Positions 29,249 through 39,331 are shown, counted from the first letter of the stretch. The stretch is 64,000 nt of DNA from Streptomonospora salina (GCF_014204715.1 NZ_JACHLY010000001.1:3246501-3310500); one strand, 5' to 3'. The notes: generated by a model from the letters alone, not told the origin. Translations and numbers: made by a program.

Positions 29249-30829
29249 ATGGACACCGCTACGAGTGCCTCCCATAGCTCCGCGTCGCCGGCGGGGCTAC
29301 AGGAGACCGCCCCCCGCCTCACCCGCCGCGTGGCCGCCGCGTCGGGCACCACCACGACCACCGCAGCGCCCTTCACCGGAGCGCCTCTGGCCGAGATCCC
29401 GGAGTCCTCGGCCGCCGACGTCGCCGCGGCTTTCGAGCGCGCCCGCGCTGCGCAGCGGTCCTGGGCGGCCCTGTCCCCCCGTGAGCGCGCCGAACCGTTC
29501 GTGCGCTTCCACGACCTGGTCCTCGACCGCCAGCGCGAGATCCTCGACATCATCCAGTGGGAGACCGGCAAGGCCCGTCGGCACGCCTTCGAAGAGGTCT
29601 ACGACGCCGCCGCCGGCTCACTGCACTACGCCCGGCAGGCGCCCCGCCTCCTGCGGCCGCAGCGCGCCCCCGGCGCCGTGCCCGGTGCCACACGCACGTA
29701 CCACCGCCGCGCGCCCACGGGCACCGTCAGTGTCATCACCCCGTGGAACTACCCCATCGCACTCCCGGTCGCCGACGCCGTCCCCGCGCTGCTGGCCGGA
29801 AACGCCGTGGTCGCCAAACCCGACACCCAGACGGCGCTGACCGCCTTGTGGGCCATCGACCTCGCCGTCGAGGCCGGTCTGCCCGAGGACCTGTGGATCC
29901 CCGTCGCCGGCAGGCCCGAGGAGATCGGCGATCCCCTCGTCGACAACGCCGACTACGTCTCCTTCACCGGGTCTTCGCAGGTGGGCGCCGAGATCGCCCA
30001 GCGCGCCGCGGGCCGCCTCATCGGATTCTCCGCCGAGCTCGGCGGCAAGAACCCGGCCATCGTCTGCTCCGACGCCGACATCGACTGGACCGTGGAGGGC
30101 GTCCAGCGGGCGAGCTTCAGCAACGCCGGCCAGCTCTGCATCGCGATGGAGCGCCTCTACGTCCACGACGCGGTCTACGACCGGTTCGCCGAGCGCTTCG
30201 CCGACGCGGTGCGCGGCATGGAACTCAACGCCGACTTCGACTACACCGCCGACATGGGCTCGCTCACCTACCGCAAGCAGCTCGACCGGGTCGCCGCCCA
30301 CGTCGACGACGCCCGCGGCAAGGGCGCCGAGATCCTCGCCGGCGGGCGCGTCCGCGACGACATCGGGCCGATGTTCTACGAGCCCACGGTCATGTCCGGC
30401 GTCGCCCCCACCATGGACGCCTGCTCCTCCGAGACCTTCGGCCCCGTCGTGTCCCTCTACCGCTTCTCCGACGAGGACGAGGCCGTCGCGGCCGCCAACG
30501 CCACCGACTACGGTCTCAACGCCAGCGTGTGGACCCGCGACACCGCGCGCGGCCGCCGCCTCGCCGAGCGCATCGAGGCCGGAACCGTCAACGTCAACGA
30601 GGGCTACGGCGCCGCATGGGCCAGTTACGGCGCACCCATGGGCGGGATGAAGCGCTCGGGCGTGGGCCGCCGGCACGGAGCCGAAGGACTGCTGCGCTTC
30701 ACCGAGTCCCAGACCGTGGCCAGCCAGCACTTCGTCGGACTGGGCGGAACCCCGGGTATGAACGCCCAGACCCTGTCGTCGGTGATGACGACCAGCGCGC
30801 GGCTGATGAAGCGCTTCCGCATCCGCTGA
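29249..30829 (+). CDS. Succinate-semialdehyde dehydrogenase-like aldehyde dehydrogenase (GabD2 type)
   Basis: About 526 residues. Aldehyde dehydrogenase superfamily: GTVSVITPWNYPIALPVADA, SFTGSSQVGAEIA (cofactor site), the general base in GFSAELGGKNP and the catalytic cysteine in NAGQLCIAMERL. The sequence is closest in pattern to actinobacterial GabD2, which makes succinate from its semialdehyde with NADP; other aldehydes are possible. ATG 29249 has TACGAT (29236-29241) seven bases upstream and no Shine-Dalgarno, so it looks leaderless; GTG 29225 is an alternative. The paired operators upstream suggest joint repression with the SDR gene. Confidence 0.9.
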   Translation: MDTATSASHSSASPAGLQETAPRLTRRVAAASGTTTTTAAPFTGAPLAEIPESSAADVAAAFERARAAQRSWAALSPRERAEPFVRFHDLVLDRQREILDIIQWETGKARRHAFEEVYDAAAGSLHYARQAPRLLRPQRAPGAVPGATRTYHRRAPTGTVSVITPWNYPIALPVADAVPALLAGNAVVAKPDTQTALTALWAIDLAVEAGLPEDLWIPVAGRPEEIGDPLVDNADYVSFTGSSQVGAEIAQRAAGRLIGFSAELGGKNPAIVCSDADIDWTVEGVQRASFSNAGQLCIAMERLYVHDAVYDRFAERFADAVRGMELNADFDYTADMGSLTYRKQLDRVAAHVDDARGKGAEILAGGRVRDDIGPMFYEPTVMSGVAPTMDACSSETFGPVVSLYRFSDEDEAVAAANATDYGLNASVWTRDTARGRRLAERIEAGTVNVNEGYGAAWASYGAPMGGMKRSGVGRRHGAEGLLRFTESQTVASQHFVGLGGTPGMNAQTLSSVMTTSARLMKRFRIR

Positions 30830-31092
30830 ACCGCTCGCCCGGCGGGAGGAGTGCCGCGCGGCACCCGGACCCCGGTTCGCCGCTGTGACCTGCGCGAACC
30901 AAGGTCCGGTGGCGCCGCGCGCCCGCAGCGGGCGGCCAGTGAAATTCCACACTCCGTCCCTCTCGCGCAAAAGGCGGGAAATTCCTGCGCCGCACGCCTC
31001 CTGGGCGTAACCTGCGCTTCACGTGGCCGCCGTCCGCCTCCCCCTGCCCTCGAACCGGCGACGGCGGCGACTACGCAGCCAACGGAGGGACC

Positions 31093-31233
31093 ATGCCAAC
31101 AGCGGACGCCACTATCCGGGGCGGCAGCGGCGTCGACACCGGCCGCCCCGCCACCGATCCGGCGGCCCGCCCGACCCGCAGCGCGGGCCGGGGCCCGCGG
31201 ACGGGCGGCGCGGTCCGCGGCCGGCCGTGCTAG
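31093..31233 (+). CDS. Short upstream reading frame before RsbU-type phosphatase
   Basis: 46 codons from ATG 31093 with a good GGAGGGACC ribosome binding site, ending at TAG 31231. Composition is Gly/Arg/Ala/Thr. It overlaps the next gene's GTG (31227). Either it is a coupled leader peptide, or it is the true N-terminus of the phosphatase separated by one missing base, since the phosphatase frame upstream of 31227 is implausibly Arg/Pro-rich. Confidence 0.4.
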   Translation: MPTADATIRGGSGVDTGRPATDPAARPTRSAGRGPRTGGAVRGRPC

Positions 31234-32345
31234 CCGGTGAGGTGTTCGGCTCGATCACGTGCACGGTGAACGAGCCGATGCTGCTGGTCGCGCTCTCCGG
31301 CGAGATCCTCGGCCGCAACGCCGCCATGCGCCGCCTGTGCCCGGGCGCCGATACCGGAGCCAACCTCTACGGGATCAGCTCCGACAGCCCCGAGCTGGTC
31401 GGCGACACGCTGCGGCGGTGGGCCCGCGCGGGCGAGCCGCGCGCCGGCGTGCTCGCCCTGGTCGACCCCGAAGGGCGGCCGCGCCGCTGCCCCGGTCTCG
31501 GCAACCGTGCCGCGTGGGCCGACACCGGTGAGCCGGCCGTGCAGATCCGCCTGGTGCCGGCCTTGGACCGCGGCGACGGCTCCGCCGAAGCCGCGGCCGA
31601 GGAGCGTGAGCGCCGCCTGCGTGCCCGGCTGGAGCGCGAGCACGAGATCGCCCTGGGGCTGCAGCGCAGCCTGCTGCCCTGCGGTGTCGACGACGCGCCG
31701 CTGGAGGTGGCCGCCGAGTACGTGCCCACCGCCTTCGGCGCCGAGGTCGGCGGCGACTGGTACGACGTCTTCCCCGTCGCCGGCACCGACCGCGTCGGCC
31801 TGGTGATCGGCGACGTCGCCGGGCACGGGCTCCCCGAGGCCACCGTCATGTCGCAGCTGCGCAGCGTGCTGCGCGCCGCCGCGCTGGAGGAGGGCGCCCG
31901 CCCTGACCGCGTCGCCGCCCGCTTGGACGCCTACGTCGACACGTACCTGCCGGAGAGCATGGCCACCATGTGCTACGCCGTCTACGACCCCGGAACCGAA
32001 GAGCTCGCCTACGCCAACGCCGGCCATGTCCCACCGATGCTGCTGCGCGGAGACGGCACCTGCGAGCGGTTGGAAGCGGTCGTCGACCCGCCGCTGGGCT
32101 GCTCCATGGGCGGGGTGCACCGCACGGCGCGCGTCGCGGTGCACCCCGGCGACATGCTGGTCTGCTACACCGACGGCGTGGTCGAGCAGCGGCGCGAGTC
32201 GCTCGACACCGGGCTGAACCGGCTGTCAGCACTGCTCACCGGTTTCCGCGGCCCCACGCCCAAGGACGTCTGCGCCGGGGTGATGGCCTGGTCCGAACGC
32301 ACCGACCACGCCGACGACCGGGCGGTCCTCGTGGCCGGGCTCTGA
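31227..32345 (+). CDS. PP2C-type protein phosphatase (SpoIIE/RsbU family)
   Basis: About 372 residues from GTG 31227. The N-terminal part (1-120, [24 protein letters not shown]) looks like a PAS-type sensor. [16 protein letters not shown] is the coiled connector, and the SpoIIE phosphatase has [28 protein letters not shown] and [10 protein letters not shown] with the metal-binding aspartates. Such proteins dephosphorylate anti-anti-sigma factors in stress and developmental partner-switching. No anti-sigma partner gene is adjacent. The start is uncertain; see the overlapping upstream frame. Confidence 0.85.
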   Translation: MLAGEVFGSITCTVNEPMLLVALSGEILGRNAAMRRLCPGADTGANLYGISSDSPELVGDTLRRWARAGEPRAGVLALVDPEGRPRRCPGLGNRAAWADTGEPAVQIRLVPALDRGDGSAEAAAEERERRLRARLEREHEIALGLQRSLLPCGVDDAPLEVAAEYVPTAFGAEVGGDWYDVFPVAGTDRVGLVIGDVAGHGLPEATVMSQLRSVLRAAALEEGARPDRVAARLDAYVDTYLPESMATMCYAVYDPGTEELAYANAGHVPPMLLRGDGTCERLEAVVDPPLGCSMGGVHRTARVAVHPGDMLVCYTDGVVEQRRESLDTGLNRLSALLTGFRGPTPKDVCAGVMAWSERTDHADDRAVLVAGL

Positions 32346-32425
32346 GTACTCGGCGAGGACCTAGACTGGGGGGCCGATCCGATCCCCGTGCGCTGCACGC
32401 TCCTACCCGCGGGAAGGCTTCTTCC

Positions 32426-34015
32426 GTGTCCCCTTCCGACGCCGGCGAAACCGCGTTCGACACCGTCCTCGTCGTCGACTACGGCGCGCAATACGCCCAG
32501 CTGATCGCGCGGCGGGTGCGTGAATGCCACGTGTACAGCGAGATCGTCCCCTCGACCATGCCCGTCGAGGAGATGCTCGCCAAGGGCCCCAAGGCCATCA
32601 TCCTCTCCGGCGGCCCTTCCTCGGTCTACGCCGACGGCGCCCCCCAGGCGTCGGCGCACCTGTTCGAGACCGGCGTTCCCACACTGGGCATCTGCTACGG
32701 CTACCAGGCGATGGTGCAGGCACTGGGCGGTACCGTCGCCCGGACCGGGCGCAGCGAGTTCGGCCGCACCCGCATGGAGGCCGCCGGCACCGACACCGTG
32801 CTGTTCGGCGGACTGCCGACCGTGCAGACCGTGTGGATGTCCCACGGCGACTCGGTGGCGGAGGCGCCCGAGGGCTTCCGCACCGTCGGCAGCACCGAGA
32901 GCACGCCCGTCGCCGCGATGGAGGCGCCCGACCGCGGCCTCTACGGCGTGCAGTTCCACCCCGAGGTCCTGCACAGCGAGCACGGGCAGGCGGTGCTGCG
33001 GCACTTCCTCTACAACGGCGCCGGGTGCCGCCCCGCCTGGACCATGGTCAACATCGTCGACGAGCAGGTCGAGCGCATCCGCGCCCGGGTCGGCGGCAAG
33101 CGCGCCATCTGCGGGCTCAGCGGCGGCGTGGACTCCGCGGTCGCCGGCGCCCTGGTCCAGCGCGCCGTCGGCGATCAGCTGACCTGTGTCTTCGTCGACC
33201 ACGGGCTGCTGCGCAAGGGCGAGGTCGAGCAGGTCGAGAAGGACTTCGTCGCGGCCACCGGAGCGGTGCTCAAGGTCGTCGACGCCCAGGACCGGTTCCT
33301 CGACGCGCTGGCGGGCGTCAGCGACCCCGAGGAGAAGCGCAGGATCATCGGCCGGGAGTTCATCCGGGTCTTCGAGCGGGCCGCCCGCGAGGTCGTCGCC
33401 GAGGGCGGCGCGGACGGCGACGACGTCGAGTACCTGGTCCAGGGGACCCTCTACCCCGACGTGGTGGAGTCGGGCGGCGGCACCGGCGCCGCCAACATCA
33501 AGTCCCACCACAACGTCGGCGGGCTGCCCGAGGACTTGCAGTTCTCACTGGTCGAGCCGCTGCGGGAGCTGTTCAAGGACGAGGTCCGCCGCCTCGGCGA
33601 GGAACTGGGGCTGCCCTCCGAGATGGTGTGGCGCCAGCCCTTCCCGGGCCCCGGCCTGGCCATCCGCATCATCGGCGACGTCACGCGCGAACGCCTGGAG
33701 GTGCTGCGCGAAGCCGACGCGATCGCCCGCGAGGAGCTGTCCCGCGCGGGGTTGGACCGCGACATCTGGCAGTGCCCGGTGGTGCTGCTGGCCGACGTGC
33801 GCTCCGTGGGCGTGCAGGGCGACGGCCGCAGCTACGGCAACCCGGTGGTGCTGCGCCCGGTCAGCAGCGAGGACGCGATGACGGCGGACTGGTCGCGGCT
33901 GCCCTACGAGGTGCTGGCGACCGTCTCCAACCGGATCACCAACGAGGTGCGCGAGATCAACCGCGTCACCCTGGACGTCACGAGCAAACCGCCCGGCACC
34001 ATCGAGTGGGAGTAG
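32426..34015 (+). CDS. guaA: GMP synthase (glutamine-hydrolysing)
   Basis: 529 residues. Converts XMP to GMP using glutamine and ATP. The amidotransferase domain has [18 protein letters not shown], the nucleophile in [11 protein letters not shown] and the His/Glu pair in [10 protein letters not shown]; the synthetase domain has the PP-loop [13 protein letters not shown]; the dimerisation domain ends [11 protein letters not shown]. The start is GTG 32426 with GGGAAGG at 32411-32417. TAGACT at 32362-32367 is a likely -10 element. With guaB and guaB3 in the same window, most of GMP synthesis is here. Confidence 0.97.
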   Translation: MSPSDAGETAFDTVLVVDYGAQYAQLIARRVRECHVYSEIVPSTMPVEEMLAKGPKAIILSGGPSSVYADGAPQASAHLFETGVPTLGICYGYQAMVQALGGTVARTGRSEFGRTRMEAAGTDTVLFGGLPTVQTVWMSHGDSVAEAPEGFRTVGSTESTPVAAMEAPDRGLYGVQFHPEVLHSEHGQAVLRHFLYNGAGCRPAWTMVNIVDEQVERIRARVGGKRAICGLSGGVDSAVAGALVQRAVGDQLTCVFVDHGLLRKGEVEQVEKDFVAATGAVLKVVDAQDRFLDALAGVSDPEEKRRIIGREFIRVFERAAREVVAEGGADGDDVEYLVQGTLYPDVVESGGGTGAANIKSHHNVGGLPEDLQFSLVEPLRELFKDEVRRLGEELGLPSEMVWRQPFPGPGLAIRIIGDVTRERLEVLREADAIAREELSRAGLDRDIWQCPVVLLADVRSVGVQGDGRSYGNPVVLRPVSSEDAMTADWSRLPYEVLATVSNRITNEVREINRVTLDVTSKPPGTIEWE

Positions 34016-34099
34016 CGGGCGGCGCGTGCACGCCGCGCTCCGGAGCGGGGCCGGCCCGGCGCCGTCCCCGTGCGGTCGGCGGTGCACGGCGCCGCCGCG

Positions 34100-34130
34100 C
34101 GCGGACCCGCCTCACGGGGGCGGGTCCGCG
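34100..34130. terminator. Hairpin between guaA and the convergent F420 gene
   Basis: A perfect 12-bp stem, CGCGGACCCGCC / GGCGGGTCCGCG, with a seven-base loop, between convergent genes. No T-run; probably bidirectional. Confidence 0.7.
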
Positions 34131-34208
34131 GCACCGACGGCGCGCGGCCTCCTGCGGGCTCCCGGAGCGCCGGTCTCCGGCCGCTCTCGCAGCCGGAGGG
34201 CGCGTGCC

Positions 34209-35048
34209 TCAGTGGATGAGCCGGGCCAGCCGGTCCAGCTGCGGCAGTACCGTGTCGCGTCCGGCGGAGTCGACGCCGAAGAACACGCGGCCCACACCGG
34301 CCTCGGCGTAGGCGTCGACGGTCTTCTCGTCGGGCTCGGCGTAGTACAGCGACACCGGGACGGTGCCGCGCCCGGCGTCGGCGGCCAACTGCTGCAGGCG
34401 CGTCACCCGCTGCCCGAACTCGCCGACGTTGTCGAGCGTGATGCCCTGCGGCATCCACTCGTCGCCGAAGGCGACGACGCGCTCCTCCACGGTGGGGCCG
34501 TTGCCGCCGACGATCACCGGCGGGTGCGGCTTCTGAGCGGGCTTGGGCCAGGCCCAGCTCTTCTCGAAGTCGACGAACTCGCCGTGGAATTCCGCTTCGT
34601 CCTTGGTCCACAGCTCCTTCATGGCCGTGATGTTCTCGGCCATGCGCCGCATACGGGTGCGGGCGTCGGTCCCGTGGTCGGCCATCTCTTCGCGGTTCCA
34701 GCCCGCGCCCACACCGAACAGGAACCGGCCGCCGGAGAGGTGGTCCAGGCTGGCGACCTCCTTGGCGGTGTGGATCGGGTCGCGCTGGGGCACCAGGCAC
34801 ACCCCGGTGCCGATCCGCAGCGTCGAGGTGGCCGCGGCCGCGGCGGTCAGCCCCACGAACGGGTCGTAGGTGTGCACGTACATCCGCGGCAGGTCCCCGC
34901 CCCCCGGGTAGGGGGACGTCCGGCTGACCGGGATGTGGCTGTGCTCGGGGAACACGAGCGACTCGAAGCCGCGGTCCTCGACCTCGCGGGCGAGGGTCGC
35001 CGGATCGACGGCGTCGTGCGTCGGGAACATCAGGATTCCGTACTTCAT
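34209..35048 (-). CDS. LLM class F420-dependent oxidoreductase
   Basis: 279 residues from ATG 35048 (GAGAGAG upstream; the frame opens 33 bases earlier). Luciferase-like monooxygenase barrel: MKYGILMFPTHDAVDP start, SLVFPEHSHIPVSR, LRIGTGVCLVPQRDPI, KEVASLDHLSGGRFLFGVGAGW and PVIVGGNGP. The family uses coenzyme F420 to reduce or oxidise small molecules; the substrate is not predictable. F420 use supports an actinobacterial host. Confidence 0.9.
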   Translation of the reverse strand: MKYGILMFPTHDAVDPATLAREVEDRGFESLVFPEHSHIPVSRTSPYPGGGDLPRMYVHTYDPFVGLTAAAAATSTLRIGTGVCLVPQRDPIHTAKEVASLDHLSGGRFLFGVGAGWNREEMADHGTDARTRMRRMAENITAMKELWTKDEAEFHGEFVDFEKSWAWPKPAQKPHPPVIVGGNGPTVEERVVAFGDEWMPQGITLDNVGEFGQRVTRLQQLAADAGRGTVPVSLYYAEPDEKTVDAYAEAGVGRVFFGVDSAGRDTVLPQLDRLARLIH

Positions 35049-35293
35049 GGCGAGCTCTCTCTCGGGCGTGCTCACGTCCACGGCACGTCAGCCGCTGTCG
35101 GTGCCGATTCATTCCCGCGGGCGGCGAGGCGCCGGCCGGCGGGGCGAGTGCGGGGCGGAGCCGCTCCCGATTACCGGCACGCGGCACGTGGTACTACAGT
35201 CTGTCGTAGAAATCGTTCCGGTTCGCTCCGGCGCGCCCGGCCGCGCGCGGACGGCGCCGGGACGCACCGCTGCAATCCGGGTGGAGGACGACC

Positions 35294-35659
35294 GTGGTCG
35301 AAGCGCTGACCACCACCATCCAGACCGCTTCGCTGATCCTGGCCGGCTGGTGCCTGGTCTCGACGTTCCGTGACCGGCCGATGCTCGTCCCCCATCTGGT
35401 GGCCGTCGGCGTGCTCTGGCTGCTGGTGATCGCCCAGGCGGTGGTGTCGGCGGTGCTCATGTCCGGAGGCGAGGGCCCCGCCCAGACGCTGATGTTCGTC
35501 AGCTACCTGGTCTTCATCGTGCTGATCCCGCCCGCCTGCGCGGTGTGGGGATTCGTCGAGCGCAGCCGCTGGGGGCCCGCCGTGATCGCCTTCGCCTGCC
35601 TCATCCTGCCCGTGATGCTGGTCCGCCTCGAACAGATCTGGAACCCCGCCGGTGTCTGA
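35294..35659 (+). CDS. Hypothetical four-span membrane protein
   Basis: 121 residues from GTG 35294 with GGAGGA eight bases upstream. Four hydrophobic segments (about 10-25, 33-54, 65-85 and 95-110) with short charged loops (STFRDRP, ERSRWG). No family recognised. It overlaps the next membrane-protein gene by 8 bp, so the two are probably co-translated and may act together. Confidence 0.75.
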   Translation: MVEALTTTIQTASLILAGWCLVSTFRDRPMLVPHLVAVGVLWLLVIAQAVVSAVLMSGGEGPAQTLMFVSYLVFIVLIPPACAVWGFVERSRWGPAVIAFACLILPVMLVRLEQIWNPAGV

Positions 35660-36068
35660 CTCCGCAGGCCGCAGCGGCCCCGGCCGCGTCCTGGTGGCCG
35701 TCTACGCGGTCTTCGCCGTCGCCGCGGCCTCGCGCGCCGCCGTGCAGATCCTCACCCGCTTCGGCGAGGCTCCGCTGGCCTACACGCTCTCGGCGCTCGC
35801 CGCGGCGGTCTACGTCGTCGCGATGATCGGCCTGATCGGCGGCGGCCGCACCCAGATGCGCGTGGCCGCGGTGTCGTGCACGGTCGAGCTGGTCGGCGTG
35901 CTGGCGGTGGGCGCGTTCAGCCTGCTGGACCCGGCGGCGTTCCCCGACGACACGGTGTGGTCGCGCTTCGGCAGCGGCTACCTGTTCATCCCGCTGGTGC
36001 TACCGGTGCTGGGGCTGTGGTGGGTGCGCCGCGTCGGCCGCTCCCGCGCCGCCGACGGCCCCGTCTGA
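35652..36068 (+). CDS. Hypothetical four-span membrane protein
   Basis: 138 residues from GTG 35652, inside the end of the previous gene. Hydrophobic segments at about 12-30, 45-62, 70-90 and 108-125. The pattern VLVAVYAVFAVAAASRAAVQI, with an aromatic LFIPLVLPVLGLWWVRR ending, is common in small actinobacterial integral membrane proteins of unknown role. Pairing with the gene before it suggests a small complex. Confidence 0.75.
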   Translation: MSDSAGRSGPGRVLVAVYAVFAVAAASRAAVQILTRFGEAPLAYTLSALAAAVYVVAMIGLIGGGRTQMRVAAVSCTVELVGVLAVGAFSLLDPAAFPDDTVWSRFGSGYLFIPLVLPVLGLWWVRRVGRSRAADGPV

Positions 36069-36097
36069 TCCCCGCGGCGCCCGGGTAGCTTGCAACC

Positions 36098-36964
36098 ATG
36101 CCATCAGAAGCGAACACGCCCGCGCTGCCCGTCGTCGTTTCACCGCGCTGGGCGGCGGCGCACCGGAACGAGGTGCTGCTCGCCGACGTCCGCTGGTATC
36201 TCGACGGCCGGTCCGGCCGCGACGCCTACCTGAACGGGCACCTGCCCGGTGCGGTCTTCGTCGACGTCGACACCGATCTGGCGGGCCCCGCGACCGAGGC
36301 CGGCGGCCGGCACCCGCTGCCCGCACCGGAGGACTTCGCCGCGTCCATGGCCGCCCTGGGCATCGGCGACGGCACGCCCGTGGTCGCCTACGACGACAGC
36401 GGCGGTTCCACCGCGGCGCGGCTCGTGTGGATGCTGCGGATCCTGGGCTCGCCCGCCGCGCTGCTCGACGGCGGGATCGGTGCCTGGCCCGGTCCGCTCG
36501 ATACCGGCGGCGCCGACCCGGTCCGCAGCGAGCGCACACCCGCCGCCTGGCCCGCCGACCGCGTCGCCGACACCGCCGGCGTGCGCGCGGACACCGCCGA
36601 CCCGCGCCGGCTGCTGATCGACGCCCGTTCCCGCGAGCGCTACACCGGGGACCGGCCCGCCCCGGTGGACGGGCGACCGGGGCACATCCCCGGTGCCCGC
36701 AGCGCCGCGTGGGCCGGGAACCTCGCCGCCGACGGGCGCATGGCCGCCCCCGAGCGGCTGCGGGAACGCTTCCGCGCCCTGGGCGCCGACTCCGCCGCGA
36801 ATATCACCGCTTACTGTGGTTCGGGCGTCACCGCCTGCCATGATCTGCTCGCCCTCGAACACGCCGGATACACCGGTGCCCGCCTCTACCCCGGCTCGTG
36901 GAGCGCATGGGGGGCCGACAGCGGGCTGCCGGTGGAAACGGGGGAGGGCGGCGGGGCCGCGTGA
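36098..36964 (+). CDS. Sulfurtransferase (rhodanese / 3-mercaptopyruvate type)
   Basis: 288 residues with two rhodanese domains. The N-terminal domain (VLLADVRWYLDGRSGRDAY) is structural. The C-terminal one holds the active cysteine, C240, in YCGSGVTACHDLL; the CGSGVTA loop is typical of mercaptopyruvate sulfurtransferases rather than the CRKGVT of thiosulfate enzymes. Cytoplasmic; transfers sulfane sulfur to thiols or cyanide. No Shine-Dalgarno; TAGCTT (36086-36091) ends six bases before ATG, a clear leaderless arrangement. Confidence 0.9.
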   Translation: MPSEANTPALPVVVSPRWAAAHRNEVLLADVRWYLDGRSGRDAYLNGHLPGAVFVDVDTDLAGPATEAGGRHPLPAPEDFAASMAALGIGDGTPVVAYDDSGGSTAARLVWMLRILGSPAALLDGGIGAWPGPLDTGGADPVRSERTPAAWPADRVADTAGVRADTADPRRLLIDARSRERYTGDRPAPVDGRPGHIPGARSAAWAGNLAADGRMAAPERLRERFRALGADSAANITAYCGSGVTACHDLLALEHAGYTGARLYPGSWSAWGADSGLPVETGEGGGAA

Positions 36965-36966
36965 AC

Positions 36967-37010
36967 ACCGCGTGGCCGATGGACCCAGGGTCAGTGGGCG
37001 GCCACGCGGT
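36967..37010 (+). terminator. Terminator hairpin after sulfurtransferase
   Basis: A perfect 12-bp stem, ACCGCGTGGCCG / CGGCCACGCGGT, with a 20-base loop, two bases after the stop codon region. Confidence 0.6.
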
Positions 37011-37288
37011 TGACCAGAGGCACAGTGGAAGGGGCCGGAGACGGCGATTCCGGTGAGGGCACTGCCGCCCTTCACCATGGGGCATATTTCCGCCTATGCA
37101 GGAGGCGACGCGCCGATGTCGCCTCACTTCGGCGAACGGGTAGGGGCACCGTAGGAACGCGGACGCCGCTGCGGGCCCCGGCGGAGAGGTGAACCGGAAC
37201 TCGAAACGCGGGCTAGGCGCCGTCTCACCGCCTTCTAACCTCAGCCTCCGATCGTTGTCGGTAACAGGTCGAGTATCCGGAGGAGCGA

Positions 37289-39331
37289 ATGAGTGCCAGC
37301 GACCCCAACCAGGGCTTTCCCGCCGGGGGCGAGGACGGCGTCGGCCGTCCGGCGGAGCCGGCCGACACGTCCGCGGACCCGGTCGGGTCCGGCGCCGGCC
37401 CCGCGTCCTCGGCCGAGCCTGCCGACAGCGCGCAGCAGCCCGAGGCCGCAGCCGGAAGCGGAGCCGATCCGGAGCCGGGAACCGGACCGTCCGGCGCCGC
37501 TTCCGGCGGCGAACCGGAAGGCCGCGGATCGGAGACCACCGGACCGTGGCGCTCCGCTGTAGCCAACCGCCCGCCGCGCGCCGGCGTGCCGGACGAGGCC
37601 GGCGAGGGTCCGGACGGTGCGGCCCCCGCCGGTGCGGCCTCCGCCGGTGCGGAAGCCGCCCGGGAGGAGCCGTCCGCAGCCGACGATCAGGCCGGCCGGC
37701 GGCCGGAACCGCCGCAGCCCCAGCCGTACCGGGATCCGTCCGCTGCTGCCCCGGAGGAGCAGCCGCAGTGGGCCTATCCCCAGGACGCGAGCCAGACGAC
37801 CCCGCATGCCCAGCACCCGCCGGCCGCCCCGTCCGCCGGACCGTCCGAGGCAGGGGCCTCGGCGGGGCCCGCCGGTCCCGCACCGGGCCCCTACGCGCCG
37901 CCGCCCGCGCATCCCGGCGGCACCGAATCCGCGTCCTGGTCCGGCGCCGGTGCAGGCGCCCCGGGCCACCCCGGAGGCGGCCCGTACGGACCGGGGACGG
38001 ATCCGGGAGCCCCCTACTCCGGCGGCTGGCCCGCCCCGGGGGCGCACCCCGGCGGCCCGGGCTATCCCGGCCACCCCGGGCATCCGGGAGGCCCGGCCGG
38101 ACCGGGCGGACCGGGAGGCGGCTACCCGCCGCCGCCCTACGGCGAAGGCCACCCCGGCGGCCCGCACGGCGACGAGCAGCGCACGCCGTCGTTCTTCCGC
38201 CGCAACACGGTAGTGCTGGTCGCCGCGGCGACGGCGCTGATCACCAGCCTGGTCGTGGGTCCGGCCGCGGCCGCGCTGACCGCCTGGCTCTTCGGCGGCG
38301 GAGGCACTTCGGCGCTGGACGGCGACTCCGGGGGATCGGTCTCCAGCGGTGACGTCAGCGCAGTGGCCGACCAGGCGCTGCCCAGCGTGGTCTCGATCGG
38401 GGCCGGCCAGGGCGCCGGCAGCGGTGTCATCATCAGCTCCGACGGCCGGATCCTCACCAACTCCCATGTGGTTACCGCCGCCGAAGGCGACACGGTCGAC
38501 GTCGCCTTCAACGACGGCAGCGAGGCCCCGGCGCAGATCCTCGGCTCCGACCCGGTCTCCGACCTCGCGGTCATCGAAGCCCAGAACAAGAGCGGGCTCA
38601 CCACCGCCGAGCTCGGCGACTCCGACAAGGTCGAGGTCGGCGCCGACGTCGTCGCGATCGGCTCCCCGCTGGGGCTGCAGGGCACCGTCACCAACGGGGT
38701 GGTCAGCGCCATGAACCGCCCCGTCAACACCGGGACGAGCGGGCAGCAGCAGGAACCGGAGAACCCCTTCGGGCTCCCCGAAGACCCCGAGCAGGAAGAG
38801 CAGCAGGAACAGGACCAGGAGCAGCTGCAGACCTCCACGGTCATCAACGCCATCCAGACCGACGCGCCCATCAACCCGGGCAACTCGGGCGGACCGCTGA
38901 TGAACATGAACGGTGAGGTCATCGGCATCAACACCGCGATCGCCTCGACGAGCTCCATGGGCCAGGCGGGCTCGATCGGGCTCGGGTTCTCCATCCCGAT
39001 CAACCAGGCCAAGCCCATCGCCCAGCAGCTCATCGAGGACGGTTCGGCCGACTACGCCGCCGTCGAGGCCACCATCACCCAGGGCAACGGCGCGGGGTCC
39101 AGGATCGTCGACACCAGCGACGGCGGTGCCGCCGATCAGGCCGGACTGGAGCGCGGGGACCGGGTCACCCACGTCGACGGCGAGAAGGTCGACGACCCCA
39201 ACGCGCTCATCGCCGCGATCCGCGCCCACCAGCCCGGCGACACGATCACGATCGGCTACGTCCGCGACGACGAGGAGCACGAGACCGAGGTGACGCTGTC
39301 GGCCCAGTCCTCCGACAGCCTGAACGGCTGA
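37289..39331 (+). CDS. HtrA-like membrane serine protease with PDZ domain
   Basis: 680 residues. The N-terminal 295 residues are Pro/Gly/Glu/Ala-rich, low-complexity and cytoplasmic; one membrane span follows (about 305-332). The outside trypsin-like domain has His in LTNSHVV near 393, Asp in VSDLAVIEA and Ser in NPGNSGGPLMNMNGEV near 533. The C-terminal PDZ is about 590-670 (AADQAGLERGDRVTHVDGEK). A Gln/Glu-rich insertion (EDPEQEEQQEQDQEQ) lies between Asp and Ser. It degrades or refolds damaged envelope proteins. AGGAG precedes ATG 37289. An MprAB-like two-component system lies 1.4 kb downstream, as HtrA/PepD and MprAB are linked in mycobacteria. Confidence 0.93.
   Translation: MSASDPNQGFPAGGEDGVGRPAEPADTSADPVGSGAGPASSAEPADSAQQPEAAAGSGADPEPGTGPSGAASGGEPEGRGSETTGPWRSAVANRPPRAGVPDEAGEGPDGAAPAGAASAGAEAAREEPSAADDQAGRRPEPPQPQPYRDPSAAAPEEQPQWAYPQDASQTTPHAQHPPAAPSAGPSEAGASAGPAGPAPGPYAPPPAHPGGTESASWSGAGAGAPGHPGGGPYGPGTDPGAPYSGGWPAPGAHPGGPGYPGHPGHPGGPAGPGGPGGGYPPPPYGEGHPGGPHGDEQRTPSFFRRNTVVLVAAATALITSLVVGPAAAALTAWLFGGGGTSALDGDSGGSVSSGDVSAVADQALPSVVSIGAGQGAGSGVIISSDGRILTNSHVVTAAEGDTVDVAFNDGSEAPAQILGSDPVSDLAVIEAQNKSGLTTAELGDSDKVEVGADVVAIGSPLGLQGTVTNGVVSAMNRPVNTGTSGQQQEPENPFGLPEDPEQEEQQEQDQEQLQTSTVINAIQTDAPINPGNSGGPLMNMNGEVIGINTAIASTSSMGQAGSIGLGFSIPINQAKPIAQQLIEDGSADYAAVEATITQGNGAGSRIVDTSDGGAADQAGLERGDRVTHVDGEKVDDPNALIAAIRAHQPGDTITIGYVRDDEEHETEVTLSAQSSDSLNG

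Noticed and set aside
28755..29275. N-terminal extension of the SDR protein to 29275
   Set aside because: Runs through the control region with low-complexity sequence; ATG 28909 begins a normal SDR N-terminus.
37102..37154. Hairpin (GAGGCGAC/GTCGCCTC) and 12-codon frame upstream of the HtrA gene
   Set aside because: Short, poor spacing to GGAGG, and nothing further supports regulation.
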